Part shown: positions 15,124-24,514 of the stretch, one piece after another
Numbering within the stretch: the stretch's first letter is position 1
Layout of the letters: the number at the start of each line of letters is the position of its first letter
Source of the DNA: Streptomyces xiamenensis
GTDB taxonomy: Bacteria > Actinomycetota > Actinomycetes > Streptomycetales > Streptomycetaceae
Direction of reading: 5' to 3'
Assembly: GCF_000993785.3 (NCBI RefSeq)
Contig: NZ_CP009922.3
Location: forward strand, 3,534,001-3,598,000
DNA length: 64,000 nt
The notes under the pieces: generated by a model
Databases searched by the model: none
Told to the model about the DNA's origin: nothing
Seen by the model: the letters and a program-made list of their open reading frames with translations, nothing else
Position numbers and translations under genes: made by a program

Positions 15124-18051
15124 TCAGACGTCGACCCGGCTGAGGAGGTTCCTGACCTCCTGGGCCTCGGGACTCCCGTTCTCCTCGAACGCCTCCAGCG
15201 CCGCTTCCCAACAGGCCCGGGCCCGGTCGGAGTGCCCGATGATGTGCAGTCCGCGCCCCAGAACGGTCAGCACCTTGGCCCGCCGCCACGGCCCGCCTAT
15301 GTCCCGCAACTGTGCCAGCGAGTCCTCGGCCTTCGCCGCGGACTCCGCCGGCTGCTCCAGTGCCAGCAGCGCCTCGGCCTGCCGCAGCAGGGTCATCCCC
15401 TCCCACAACGGCTGCCGGTTCTCCCGGAAGATGGCAAGTGCCGCGGACAGCTCCCGCATGCCGTCGGAGGGCCTGCCGTCCTCGGTCAGGGCCACGCCCA
15501 GGGCGTAATGCCCGTTGGCCAGCCGCAGAATCGAATTGAGCCGCTGATAGATCGACAGCGCCCGGCCGGCCAGTTCCACGGCGCTGGCGCTCTGCCCGCC
15601 CCGGGACTGCACCCGGGACAGGTTGCTCAGAGCGCTCGCCTCACCCGCCTGATTGCCGTCCTCCTGGAACGCCCCGAGGGACTGGTGGAAGAACTCCTCT
15701 GCGTCCCGGGCACGGCCGTGGTAGTGGGCGATGATGCCGCGCTCCTGCAGCCCGTGGGCAGCCGCCACCGGGTCCTCGGCCACCACACCGAGCAGCATCG
15801 CGTGCTGGGCGTGCTCGTCCCCCTCCCGGAAGCGCCCGGAGAGGCTGTACGCGCTGGCGAGCGACACGTGCGCGCGCCCCTGGGCCAGCGCGTCCTCCGA
15901 CTTCTGCGCCGCGGCCAGGACGGCCTCGCAACTGAGCAGGAACTGACGCGCGTACGTTCCCGACTCCGCCAGATCCCGCGCCATCAGCAGCAGATCCGCA
16001 CCCGAGCGCACCCGGCCCATGCGCGTCACCTGGCGGGCCGCGCTCAGCAGGCAGTCCGCCTCCGCGAACAGCCAGTCCAGTGCCTGCTGGTTGCCGGCGA
16101 ACGCGACCGGCTGCTGGTGCGTGGTCTCCAGATGCTCCACCATGCGGTCGCCCGGCCGTTCCATGGCGAACACCTTCGCCGTCGTCGCCAGGTAGAAGTC
16201 CAGCAGCCGCGTCGGCGCGGACTCCCCTTCGCCCGAGGAACGTTCGTCGCGCTCCGCGCAGGCACGCGCGAACAGCCGCACCAGGTCGTGGAAGCGGTAG
16301 CGGCCGGGGGCCGCCGATTCCAGCAGGGAGGTGTCCACCAGGGACTCCAGCAGATCCTCGGTGGTGTGCGCCTCCCGGTCCAGCAGAGCGGCCGCGGCCG
16401 CCACCGAGATGTCCGGGCCCTCGGCCAGACCCAGCAGCCGGAAGGCCCGGGCCTGCTCCGCCTCCAACTGCCCGTACCCCAGCTCGAAGGTGGCCGCCAC
16501 CGCCTGGTCGCCCGCCTGGAGTTCGTCGAGCCGGCGCCGTTCGTCACTCAGCTTGCGGGCCAGTACCGACACCGTCCAGGTGCGCCGGCTCGCCAGCCGG
16601 GCCGCCGCGATCCTGATGGCCAGCGGCAGGAAGCCGCACGCCGCCACCACGTCCATCGCCGCGTCCCGCTCCGCGCCGACCCGCTCGCGCCCCACGATGC
16701 GGGTGAACAGCGTCAGCGCTTCCTCCGGGCTCATCACATCCAGGTCCACCAGATGCGCGCCCGCCAGGTCCACCATCCGGATCCGGCTGGTCACCAGGGC
16801 CGCACAGCCCGGAGTGCCCGGCAGCAGCGGGCGCACCTGGGCCGCGTCGCGCGCGTTGTCCAGCAGGGTCAGCACCCGCCGCCCGTCCAGCAGGGAACGG
16901 AAGAGCCCCGACCGCTCGGCGACCCCGCTGGGAATGGCCGAGTCGGCGACCCCCAGGGCCCGCAGGAACGCCCCGAGCACCGCCTCCGGATCGCTGGGGG
17001 CGGACCCCGAGCCCTGGAGGTCGACGTACAGCTGCCCGTCCGGGAACTGTTCGCGCGCCTCGTGCGCGACCTGCACCGCCAGTGTGGTCTTGCCGACCCC
17101 GCCGATCCCGGCCACTGCCGAGACCGCCATCACCCGCCCGCCCGACGTTCCCAGTTGCCGCCCCAGCTCGGAGACGAACGCGGCCCGGCCGGTGAAGTCC
17201 GGTACGGCGGCCGGGAGCTGTGCGGGGCGCACCAGCGGCGGGCCGCTCGATCCCGGCTCCGCGGGCTGCGCGAGCGAGGCGTCGGCGTTCAGGATCCGCT
17301 GCTGGAGGTCGGACAGTTCGGCGCGCGGCTCGACGCCCAGCTGGTCGATGAGGATGCGGCGCGCGTCCGCGTACACGGCCAGTGCCTCCGCCTGCCGGCC
17401 GCTGCGGTACAGCGCCAGCATCAGCAGCTCGCGCAGTCGCTCCCGCAGCGGGTGCACGGTGGTCAGCGCCGTCAGCTCGGAGACGGACTCGGCGTGCAGC
17501 CCGGCCTGGAGCGCCAGGTCGAGGCGGTTCTCCAGCAGCACCGCCTGTTCCTCGGCCAGCCGTGCCCGGTGCAGCTCGGCGTCCGGGCCCGGCACCCCGG
17601 CCAGCGGCTCGCCGTCCCACAACTCCAGGGCCGTCCCGTACAGTTCCAGCGCCTTGTCCAGGTCTCCCGCGGACGCGGCGGCGTCCGCCCGGGAGACGAG
17701 CTGCCGCATGTGGTCGAGGTCCAGCTCGTCGTGCGGCCCCAGCCGCAGCGCGTACCCGCCGAACTCGCTGACGAGGACGTCCACCCGGTCGCCCAGCGAC
17801 TTGCGCATCCGCGAGGCGTAGGTGCGCAGGGCGGCCACCGCCTGCTGCGGCGCCTGTTCCCCCCATATCGCGTCCACCAGTTGCTGCGCGGTGGCGGTGC
17901 TCCCGCCGCGCAGCAGCAGCGCGGCCAGCAGGGCGCGTTGCTGAGGGCTTCCGGTGGGCAGTTCGGTCTCCCCGTTCCTGGCCCGTACCGGGCCCAGCAC
18001 GGCGAACCGCAAGGCGGGCGTGCGCACCGGGATCCCCTTGCCTTCGGCCAT
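15124..18051 (-). CDS. afsR: SARP-family regulator AfsR
   Basis: 975 residues. An OmpR-like winged helix plus BTAD covers about 1-260 (FAVLGPVRARNGETELPTGS, ELLMLALYRSGRQAEALAVY). An NB-ARC ATPase follows, with Walker A GIGGVGKTT at 315-323 and RRVLTLLDNARD as Walker B. A C-terminal TPR region lies at about 620-960. This is the layout of AfsR, which is phosphorylated by AfsK, hydrolyses ATP and activates afsS. Identity as AfsR rests on the domain order and on afsS lying directly downstream. Other large SARPs share the layout, and this copy differs from S. coelicolor AfsR at the N-terminus. It is divergent from fbiC with a 158-bp gap. Confidence 0.9.
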   Translation of the reverse strand: MAEGKGIPVRTPALRFAVLGPVRARNGETELPTGSPQQRALLAALLLRGGSTATAQQLVDAIWGEQAPQQAVAALRTYASRMRKSLGDRVDVLVSEFGGYALRLGPHDELDLDHMRQLVSRADAAASAGDLDKALELYGTALELWDGEPLAGVPGPDAELHRARLAEEQAVLLENRLDLALQAGLHAESVSELTALTTVHPLRERLRELLMLALYRSGRQAEALAVYADARRILIDQLGVEPRAELSDLQQRILNADASLAQPAEPGSSGPPLVRPAQLPAAVPDFTGRAAFVSELGRQLGTSGGRVMAVSAVAGIGGVGKTTLAVQVAHEAREQFPDGQLYVDLQGSGSAPSDPEAVLGAFLRALGVADSAIPSGVAERSGLFRSLLDGRRVLTLLDNARDAAQVRPLLPGTPGCAALVTSRIRMVDLAGAHLVDLDVMSPEEALTLFTRIVGRERVGAERDAAMDVVAACGFLPLAIRIAAARLASRRTWTVSVLARKLSDERRRLDELQAGDQAVAATFELGYGQLEAEQARAFRLLGLAEGPDISVAAAAALLDREAHTTEDLLESLVDTSLLESAAPGRYRFHDLVRLFARACAERDERSSGEGESAPTRLLDFYLATTAKVFAMERPGDRMVEHLETTHQQPVAFAGNQQALDWLFAEADCLLSAARQVTRMGRVRSGADLLLMARDLAESGTYARQFLLSCEAVLAAAQKSEDALAQGRAHVSLASAYSLSGRFREGDEHAQHAMLLGVVAEDPVAAAHGLQERGIIAHYHGRARDAEEFFHQSLGAFQEDGNQAGEASALSNLSRVQSRGGQSASAVELAGRALSIYQRLNSILRLANGHYALGVALTEDGRPSDGMRELSAALAIFRENRQPLWEGMTLLRQAEALLALEQPAESAAKAEDSLAQLRDIGGPWRRAKVLTVLGRGLHIIGHSDRARACWEAALEAFEENGSPEAQEVRNLLSRVDV

Positions 18052-18209
18052 GGTGTCCTCTGCTTCTCAACCGCTCGTGAACCGCTGCTCGGGCGAACGT
18101 TGGAGTCTATCGGTCTGAACTCTCCCCGATAAAGAGTGGGTTAGACATCCGCTGAGGGCGCAAGGGGTTTCCCAGCGATTCGTCCAGCTCACGCTCGTAT
18201 GCTCGAGGA

Positions 18210-20834
18210 ATGACGACAAGCGCGCAGGGACCCGGGCAGGGACCGACAGTGAACGCGATGCGGCGCGCGCTGCGCCGGGCGGACGACGGGGTGGCCCTGG
18301 ACGCCGCCGAGGCCGAGGTGCTGCTCCAGGCCCGTGGCGAGGACCTCGAACGGCTGGCGGCCGCCGCGGGCCGGGTGCGGGACGCGGGGCTCGAAGCCGC
18401 CGGCCGCCCCGGGGTCATCACCTATTCCAAGAAGGTCTTCATTCCGCTGACCCGGTTGTGCCGGGACCGCTGTCACTACTGCACCTTCGTCACGGTGCCC
18501 GGCAAGCTGCGCCGCGAGGGCCACGGCATGTTCCTGTCCCCGGACGAGGTGCTGGACATCGCCCGCCGGGGAGCGGCCCTCGGCTGCAAGGAGGCGCTGT
18601 TCACGCTCGGGGACCGCCCCGAGGACCGCTGGCCCGAGGCGCGCGAGTGGCTGGAGGCCGAGGGCTACGACGACACCCTCGCCTATGTCCGGGCGATGGC
18701 GATCCGGGTCCTGGAGGAGACCGGGCTGCTGCCGCACCTCAACCCCGGCGTGCTGACCTGGACCGACTTCCAGCGGCTGAAGCCGGTCGCCCCGTCCATG
18801 GGCATGATGCTGGAGACCACCGCCACCCGCCTGTGGTCCGAGCCGGGCGGCCCGCACCACGGCTCGCCCGACAAGGAGCCGGCCGTGCGGCTGCGCGTCC
18901 TGGAGGACGCCGGGCGCTCCAACGTCCCCTTCACCACCGGGATTCTCATCGGCATCGGCGAGACGTACGCCGAGCGCGCGGACGCGCTGTTCGCGCTGCG
19001 CCGCACCGCCCGCGCGTACGGCGGCATCCAGGAAATCATCGTGCAGAACTTCCGCGCCAAGCCGGACACGGCGATGCGCGGCACCCCGGACGCCGAGGTG
19101 GCGGAGCTGGCCGCCACCATCGCCACCGCCCGGCTGCTGCTGGGCCCGGCCGCCCGCATCCAGGCGCCGCCCAACCTCGTCGACGAGCAGTACGCGCTCA
19201 TCGTCCGGGCCGGCATCGACGACTGGGGCGGCGTCTCCCCGCTCACCCCCGACCACGTCAACCCCGAGCGCCCCTGGCCGGTGATCGACGCACTCGCCGC
19301 CCGGACCGCGGCGGCCGGTTTCGAGCTGCGCGAACGGCTCACGATCTACCCGGAGTTCATCCGGCGCGGGGAGCCGTGGCTGGACCCGCGACTGCTGCCG
19401 CACGTCCGCGCGCTGGCCGACCCGGACACCGGCCTGGCCCGCGCGGACGCGCTGCCGGCCGGGCTGCCGTGGCAGGAGCCGGACGAGCCGCTGACCGCCT
19501 CCGGCCGCACCGCGCTGCACCACGAGATCGACACGGCGGGACGGACCGGGGACCGCCGTACCGACTTCGACGAGGTGTACGGGGACTGGTCCGCGCTGCG
19601 CGAGGCGGCGGCCCCCGGCATGGTGCCGGAGAAGATCGACGCGGACGTACGGGAGGCCCTGTCGGTGGCGGCCACCGATCCGACGCGGCTGACCGACGCC
19701 CAGGCGCTGGCGCTGCTGCACGCCGAGGGCCCGGCGCTGGACGCGCTGTGCCGTACCGCCGACGATCTGCGGCGCGATGTGGTGGGGGACGGCGTGACGT
19801 ACATCGTCACCCGCAACATCAACTTCACCAATGTCTGCTACACCGGCTGCCGGTTCTGCGCCTTCGCGCAGCGCCGCACCGACGCCGACGCGTACACCCT
19901 CTCCCTGGACCAGGTCGCCGAACGCGCCGCCCAGGCGTGGGAGGTGGGCGCCGTGGAGGTGTGCATGCAGGGCGGCATCCACCCCGATCTGCCGGGCGAC
20001 GCCTACTTCGACATCGTGCGCGCGGTGAAGCAGCGGGTGCCGGGCATCCATGTGCACGCCTTCTCCCCGATGGAGGTCATCAACGGGGCGTCCCGTACGG
20101 GCCTGTCCATCCGCGAGTGGCTGATCGCCGCCAAGGAGGCGGGACTCGACTCGATCCCGGGCACGGCGGCGGAGATCCTCGACGACGAGGTGCGCTGGAT
20201 CCTCACCAAGGGCAAGCTGCCGGCCGACACCTGGGTGGAGGTGATCTCCACCGCGCACGAGGTGGGGCTGCGCTCGTCCTCCACGATGATGTACGGGCAC
20301 GTGGACAGCCCCCGGCACTGGCTGGGCCACTTCCGTACCCTGGCCGGCATCCAGCGGGCCAACGAGGAGAAGGGTGTGGCGGGTTTCACGGAGTTCGTGA
20401 CCCTCCCCTTCATCCACACCAACGCCCCCGTCTACCTGGCCGGCATCGCCCGCCCCGGGCCCACCGCGCGCGACAACCGCGCGGTCACCGCGATGGCCCG
20501 GCTGCTCCTTCACCCCTACATCACCAATATCCAGACCAGCTGGGTGAAACTTGGGGCCGAGGGCGCCGCCGAGATGCTGCGATCGGGCGCCAATGACCTG
20601 GGAGGCACACTCATGGAGGAGACCATCTCCCGTATGGCCGGGTCGGCTTACGGCTCCTATCGCTCGGTGCAGGACCTGCGGGCGATCGCGGAGGCGGCCG
20701 GTCGGCCCTCACGGCTGCGGACCACGCTGTACGGGCCGGTCGGCGCCGAGCGTACGGAGGCCGCCCGGGCGGGCGACGGGCAGTTGCCGGAGCTGCTGCC
20801 GGTCCTGGGCACGGGCACCGGCGGTGGCCGGTGA
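18210..20834 (+). CDS. fbiC: FO synthase FbiC (CofG-CofH fusion), coenzyme F420 synthesis
   Basis: 874 residues with two radical-SAM halves that build the deazaflavin FO from tyrosine and a pyrimidine precursor. The N-terminal CofG-like half has C84-x3-C88-x2-C91 (CRDRCHYC). The C-terminal CofH-like half has C543-x3-C547-x2-C550 (CYTGCRFC). Both clusters are intact and length is normal for the fused actinobacterial enzyme. The stop TGA overlaps the GTG of the ADP-ribosylglycohydrolase gene. The start is ATG 18210, with GAGGA immediately before it; an alternative is not obvious. Confidence 0.95.
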   Translation: MTTSAQGPGQGPTVNAMRRALRRADDGVALDAAEAEVLLQARGEDLERLAAAAGRVRDAGLEAAGRPGVITYSKKVFIPLTRLCRDRCHYCTFVTVPGKLRREGHGMFLSPDEVLDIARRGAALGCKEALFTLGDRPEDRWPEAREWLEAEGYDDTLAYVRAMAIRVLEETGLLPHLNPGVLTWTDFQRLKPVAPSMGMMLETTATRLWSEPGGPHHGSPDKEPAVRLRVLEDAGRSNVPFTTGILIGIGETYAERADALFALRRTARAYGGIQEIIVQNFRAKPDTAMRGTPDAEVAELAATIATARLLLGPAARIQAPPNLVDEQYALIVRAGIDDWGGVSPLTPDHVNPERPWPVIDALAARTAAAGFELRERLTIYPEFIRRGEPWLDPRLLPHVRALADPDTGLARADALPAGLPWQEPDEPLTASGRTALHHEIDTAGRTGDRRTDFDEVYGDWSALREAAAPGMVPEKIDADVREALSVAATDPTRLTDAQALALLHAEGPALDALCRTADDLRRDVVGDGVTYIVTRNINFTNVCYTGCRFCAFAQRRTDADAYTLSLDQVAERAAQAWEVGAVEVCMQGGIHPDLPGDAYFDIVRAVKQRVPGIHVHAFSPMEVINGASRTGLSIREWLIAAKEAGLDSIPGTAAEILDDEVRWILTKGKLPADTWVEVISTAHEVGLRSSSTMMYGHVDSPRHWLGHFRTLAGIQRANEEKGVAGFTEFVTLPFIHTNAPVYLAGIARPGPTARDNRAVTAMARLLLHPYITNIQTSWVKLGAEGAAEMLRSGANDLGGTLMEETISRMAGSAYGSYRSVQDLRAIAEAAGRPSRLRTTLYGPVGAERTEAARAGDGQLPELLPVLGTGTGGGR

Positions 20835-21949
20835 CGGCGCCGGTCGCCGGGGCCATATGGGGGCGGGCGGAGCAGCAGGAGTTCCGCTCCCGCGTGCGCG
20901 GCTGTCTGCTGGGCGGTGCGATCGGCGACGCGCTCGGCGCGGGCGTGGAGTTCGACTCGCTGGAGGCGATCCGCGCGACGCACGGCCCGCAGGGGGTGGG
21001 CGACTACGTCCAGGCGTACGGGCGGCGCGGGGCGGTCACCGACGACACGCAGATGACGCTGTTCACGGTGGACGGCCTGATCCGTGCCCATGTGCGGCGG
21101 GACACCGGCGCCTGGCACCCGCCCACCGACGTGCACGCCGCGTACCGCCGCTGGTACCGCACCCAGCACGAGTGGGGGCCCGACGAGCGGCGGGAGGGGG
21201 ACGGCTGGCTGGCGCGCGAGGAGTGGCTGTACGCGCGCCGGGCGCCGGGCAACGCGTGTCTGAGCGGGCTGGCGGACGAGGCGATGGGCACGGTGGAGAA
21301 GCCCAAGAACCCCGACTCCAAGGGCTGCGGCACGGTGATGCGTTCGGCGCCGTTCGGGCTGCTGGTGGGCTGGGAGCCGCAGTTGGTGTTCCAGCTGGGG
21401 GTGGAGTGCGCCGCGCAGACGCACGGGCATCCCACGGGGCGGCTGGCGGCCGGGGCGTTCGCGGCGATCACGCACGCGCTGGTGCGCGGCGAGGGTCTGG
21501 ACGCGGCGGTGCAGAAGGCGCTGGTGCAACTCGGCAGCTGGCCGGACCACGAGGAGACCACGGACGCCCTCAAACGGGCGCTGGGCGCCGTACGGCAGGG
21601 GCTGCCGTCCCCGGAACGGGTGGCGTCGCTGGGCGAGGGCTGGGTGGCCGAGGAGGCGCTGGCGATCGGCGTGTACTGCGCGCTGGTGGCCGAGGACATG
21701 GAGCACGGGCTGCTGCTGGCGGTCAACCACGGCGGTGACTCGGACTCCACGGGCTCGGTGTGCGGCAATCTGCTGGGCGCGCTGCACGGGGAGACCGCGC
21801 TGCCGCCCGGCTGGCTGGTGGAGTTGGAGGGCAGGGCGGCGATCGCCGAACTTGCGGACGACTTCGCCCTGGAGATGACGCAGGGCCCGGCGCTGCACGG
21901 CCCGGGGGAGTCGTCCGCGGCGTGGCTGGAGCGCTACCCGCGCGGCTGA
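20831..21949 (+). CDS. ADP-ribosylglycohydrolase family protein
   Basis: 372 residues of the ARH/DraG fold. Metal-binding motifs are intact: [13 protein letters not shown] near the start, [10 protein letters not shown], and [17 protein letters not shown] near the end, which ligate two Mg ions. Such enzymes remove ADP-ribose from proteins or small molecules; the substrate here is unknown. GTG 20831 overlaps the fbiC stop (GTGA), so translation is coupled to FO synthase. The stretch [18 protein letters not shown] is also typical of the family. A 13-bp hairpin follows the stop. Confidence 0.92.
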   Translation: MTAPVAGAIWGRAEQQEFRSRVRGCLLGGAIGDALGAGVEFDSLEAIRATHGPQGVGDYVQAYGRRGAVTDDTQMTLFTVDGLIRAHVRRDTGAWHPPTDVHAAYRRWYRTQHEWGPDERREGDGWLAREEWLYARRAPGNACLSGLADEAMGTVEKPKNPDSKGCGTVMRSAPFGLLVGWEPQLVFQLGVECAAQTHGHPTGRLAAGAFAAITHALVRGEGLDAAVQKALVQLGSWPDHEETTDALKRALGAVRQGLPSPERVASLGEGWVAEEALAIGVYCALVAEDMEHGLLLAVNHGGDSDSTGSVCGNLLGALHGETALPPGWLVELEGRAAIAELADDFALEMTQGPALHGPGESSAAWLERYPRG

Positions 21950-21957
21950 CCGGCCGG

Positions 21958-21999
21958 GGGTGCCCTCCCGGCGTGGTGGGAGAGAACGGGAGGGCACCC
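21958..21999. terminator. 13-bp perfect hairpin after the ADP-ribosylglycohydrolase gene
   Basis: Arms 21958-21970 and 21987-21999 pair perfectly around a 16-base loop. It sits between convergent genes (stops at 21949 and 22037). Confidence 0.85.
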
Positions 22000-22036
22000 G
22001 TACCGCTGGTGTGCCGTGCCGGCACGGTGGCGCGGC

Positions 22037-22249
22037 TCAGCGCGGCGGGAACCCGGTGGTCCGTGTCACCGCGCCGACGAACACGGTCCAGGGTCCGGCA
22101 CCGAACCCGAGCCGTGGCCCGTACGGCACTTTGGAGTCCCGGACGCTCAGCAGTGCGGGGGCGTCGGACCTCACCTCGAGACAGGCGCCGTTGCCGCCGG
22201 AATACGAGGATTTCGTCCAGGTGGGGGTGGTGCCCTGCTTCACTGCCAT
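22037..22249 (-). CDS. DUF397 protein
   Basis: 70 residues with the family signature: TWTKSSYSGGNGACLEVR, then a VRDSK segment and a hydrophobic WTVFVGAV end. DUF397 proteins are tiny partners of XRE/DUF5753 regulators throughout streptomycetes. Here the regulator gene is about 190 bp upstream on the same strand. Several such pairs influence sporulation or antibiotic production, and some have been proposed to act like toxin-antitoxin pairs, but no function is proven here. Confidence 0.9.
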   Translation of the reverse strand: MAVKQGTTPTWTKSSYSGGNGACLEVRSDAPALLSVRDSKVPYGPRLGFGAGPWTVFVGAVTRTTGFPPR

Positions 22250-22386
22250 GGCTGCTCCGGCTCTCTCTCCCGGTGGGGGTGGGAGCGCCGCCGGGTGATC
22301 ATGCGGCGGCGCATCGGAGCGACCGTACTCGTCCGGCCGGACACCTGACGGAGACCTTCACCCGACCGAATGATGAGCGCGTAATT

Positions 22387-22407
22387 CCCTTTACTGAAAA
22401 GGGTTTT
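22387..22407. terminator. AT-containing hairpin with T-run
   Basis: CCCTTT (22387-22392), loop ACTGA, AAAGGG (22398-22403), then TTTT on the plus strand. On the minus strand it lies 40 bp beyond the stop of the XRE regulator. It is one of the few classical-looking intrinsic terminators in the window. Confidence 0.6.
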
Positions 22408-22442
22408 GACACTACAATATGCGCCCGCTCGATCGCGGTGCG

Positions 22443-23315
22443 CTACGAAGCCTGCTTGACGAACTCCTCGAGCAGCCCCTCCAGAAAGTCCCTGGTCTGC
22501 TCGGGACTGAGCGCCTGCGCCCGCAGATGCTCGTACATCACGCTGTAATGCTGCACGTCATGGGGCTTCTCCAGATAAAGATCATTGGTGACCCCCTCCA
22601 GATACACCACCGTGGAATCCGAGTTCTCCGGGAACTCCATGATCGTGTACTGCCCGTTCACCCCCGGATGCGCGCCCGCCGAGAACGGCATCACCTGAAG
22701 TGTCACGTGCGGCAGCCGTGAACAGTCGAGCAGATGCTCGACCTGACCGCGCATCGTTTCCGCGCCACCCACCGCGCGCCGGAGCGCGCCCTCGTCCACC
22801 ACCGCCCACAGCCGCAACGGGACCCGGTCCTCGTGGATCCGGTGCTGGCGCCGCAGCCGCACCTGCACCCGGCTGTCCACCTCCTCCGCCGCCACCTCCG
22901 GCAGCGCGCCGGCGATCACGGCCGCCGCGTAGTCGTGCGTCTGGAGCAGCCCGGGAACGACCTGCGGCTCGTACACGCGCAACGAGGACGCGTCCATCTC
23001 CAGGCCGATGTACACGCTGTAGGTGGGCGACAGTTCGGCGAACGCGTGCCACCAGCCCTGGAGCCGCGACTCGCGGGCCATCTGCATGAGGGACTCGATG
23101 AGCTTCTTGTCATCGACCTCGTACACGCCGCACAGATCGCGCACATCGCGCTGGCTTATGCTCCGGCGGCCGTTCTCCAGCCGGCTGATCTTGGACTGCG
23201 ACACCAGCAGACGGTCGGCGACCTCCTCGGCCGTCATGCCTTTGTCCTCGCGAAGCCGCCGCAGTTCCTGCCCGAGTCTGCGTCGCCGGACAGTGGGATT
23301 GACATTGCCCGCCAC
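22443..23315 (-). CDS. XRE-family regulator with DUF5753 domain
   Basis: 290 residues. An N-terminal HTH (RRRLGQELRRLREDKGMTAEEVADRLLVSQSKISRLENG, read in two pieces) is followed by the large DUF5753 ligand or effector domain (YEPQVVPGLLQTHDYA ... GVTNDLYLEKP). GTG 23315 gives the family N-terminus VAGNVNPTVRRRRLGQ and has GGAGGT eight bases upstream; longer frames lack a ribosome site. It is paired with the DUF397 gene downstream. A set of 9-bp iterons just upstream of the ribosome site is a likely autoregulatory operator. Confidence 0.92.
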   Translation of the reverse strand: MAGNVNPTVRRRRLGQELRRLREDKGMTAEEVADRLLVSQSKISRLENGRRSISQRDVRDLCGVYEVDDKKLIESLMQMARESRLQGWWHAFAELSPTYSVYIGLEMDASSLRVYEPQVVPGLLQTHDYAAAVIAGALPEVAAEEVDSRVQVRLRRQHRIHEDRVPLRLWAVVDEGALRRAVGGAETMRGQVEHLLDCSRLPHVTLQVMPFSAGAHPGVNGQYTIMEFPENSDSTVVYLEGVTNDLYLEKPHDVQHYSVMYEHLRAQALSPEQTRDFLEGLLEEFVKQAS

Positions 23316-23334
23316 TGACGGTGCACCTCCGTTG

Positions 23335-23370
23335 CGTAGATCGCGTGGATCACGTCGATCACGTGGATCA
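23335..23370. repeat. Four 9-bp iterons in front of the XRE gene
   Basis: CGTAGATCG, CGTGGATCA, CGTCGATCA and CGTGGATCA follow each other without gaps at 23335-23370, about 20 bp upstream of the GTG start. Units two to four share CGTsGATCA. Position and regularity suggest a protein-binding operator, most simply for the XRE protein itself. Confidence 0.75.
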
Positions 23371-23426
23371 ATATGACCGGTGCTCAGCAGCCTGCCATCT
23401 ACGGAGGTGCGCCCGCTGGGAAACAC

Positions 23427-23477
23427 CGGCATGGGGTACGACAGGGTGCGGTCTGCACCCTGTCGCACCCCATGCCG
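23427..23477 (-). terminator. 23-bp inverted repeat behind the GPP34 gene
   Basis: Arms 23427-23449 and 23455-23477 pair with a single A-C mismatch around a five-base loop (GGTCT). It starts 20 bp after the stop of the minus-strand GPP34 gene, which suggests a terminator. Because it also lies upstream of the XRE gene promoter, a regulatory role is possible. Confidence 0.75.
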
Positions 23478-23496
23478 AATGCGGCTCCCGGTAGGT

Positions 23497-24288
23497 CTAG
23501 TGGGAGAGCGAACGGGACCGGACGCGGACGCCGCCGCCGTGGGCCGCCGCGCCCTTGCCCGCGCCCGCGGCAGCGGCAGCCGGCGCAGGGCCGACGGTGG
23601 CGGGGGTCCGCTCCGTCACCTGCTGTTGCTGCTGCTGTGCCTGGCGCCGGGCGGCGGCCTGGCCCGCCACTCCGTTCTGCACATCCATCACCGCGTGAGC
23701 CACCAGCCCGCCCATCGGGTCGTGCCGGATCAGATCCCGCAACCGGGAGCGGGATGACCGCCCCTCGTTCCCGGGATACAGATGCTTGCCGAGGCCCACC
23801 GCATGCGCGAGCGCCGCGAGCGCGGCGGTCCGGGCATCCGGCGGCGTACCGGTGCGGATGGCGGTGTCCAGCCGCGCCCGGATCTGCCGGCTGACGGCAG
23901 TGTCCGTCGCCTGATACCGGGTCGTCGGCAGTACGCCGCACATCTGGTTCTCGATCGCGTGCACCATGCCGCAGCGTTCGAGATGCGATAGGTACGTCTG
24001 GCGCAGCCCCAGGCGGGGCCCGCCGATCCAGTTGACCGCCCGCACGGGGCTGCCACGGCGGCGCAGCAGCTCCAGGGCGGAGTCCAAAGTGGGATCTCCA
24101 GTCGGCCGTGGCAGTACCACGGCAATGCGGTCCCCGTCTGGGGCTATCCGTCCTGCCAGAGCCAGCTCTACAAGCTGGGCCCCGGCCAGGCCGAGGTCGA
24201 GTGACTGCGGCTGTGCGGTGGTACCCGTGGCCGGGTCCAGAGCGAGCAGCAGCAGCTCCTCCGGAATGGTCCTACGACTCCTGCTCAT
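23497..24288 (-). CDS. GPP34 (GOLPH3/Vps74-like) family protein
   Basis: 263 residues. The fold begins RTIPEELLLLALDPATGTT and continues through LDLGLAGAQLVELALAGRI, which is the conserved opening of the GPP34 family. In eukaryotes these proteins bind phosphatidylinositol-4-phosphate. In streptomycetes many copies exist and no role is established. After about residue 210 there is an Arg-Gln-rich stretch (QAAARRQAQQQQQQ) and an Ala/Gly/Arg tail. ATG 24288 is preceded by GGAGG on the minus strand. It is transcribed away from the carboxypeptidase gene. Confidence 0.88.
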   Translation of the reverse strand: MSRSRRTIPEELLLLALDPATGTTAQPQSLDLGLAGAQLVELALAGRIAPDGDRIAVVLPRPTGDPTLDSALELLRRRGSPVRAVNWIGGPRLGLRQTYLSHLERCGMVHAIENQMCGVLPTTRYQATDTAVSRQIRARLDTAIRTGTPPDARTAALAALAHAVGLGKHLYPGNEGRSSRSRLRDLIRHDPMGGLVAHAVMDVQNGVAGQAAARRQAQQQQQQVTERTPATVGPAPAAAAAGAGKGAAAHGGGVRVRSRSLSH

Positions 24289-24514
24289 CCATGCCTCCCC
24301 GCGTGGATGAAAGACAGGGTGACGCCTCTCACATGCTGCTGTCGAGAGTGCGTGGTTGATTTGTGATGGAACCCGTAGATATGTCGGCGCCGTCAAAGGG
24401 GAGGGAGAGCGTTTTTCCGCCACCCCGGGAGTGGTCAGCCATGGTGCACAGCACCCGGCAGACTGTTAGGGCCAGCGGCGAACGACATGAAGATCAGGTT
24501 GCTAGGGAGGCACG

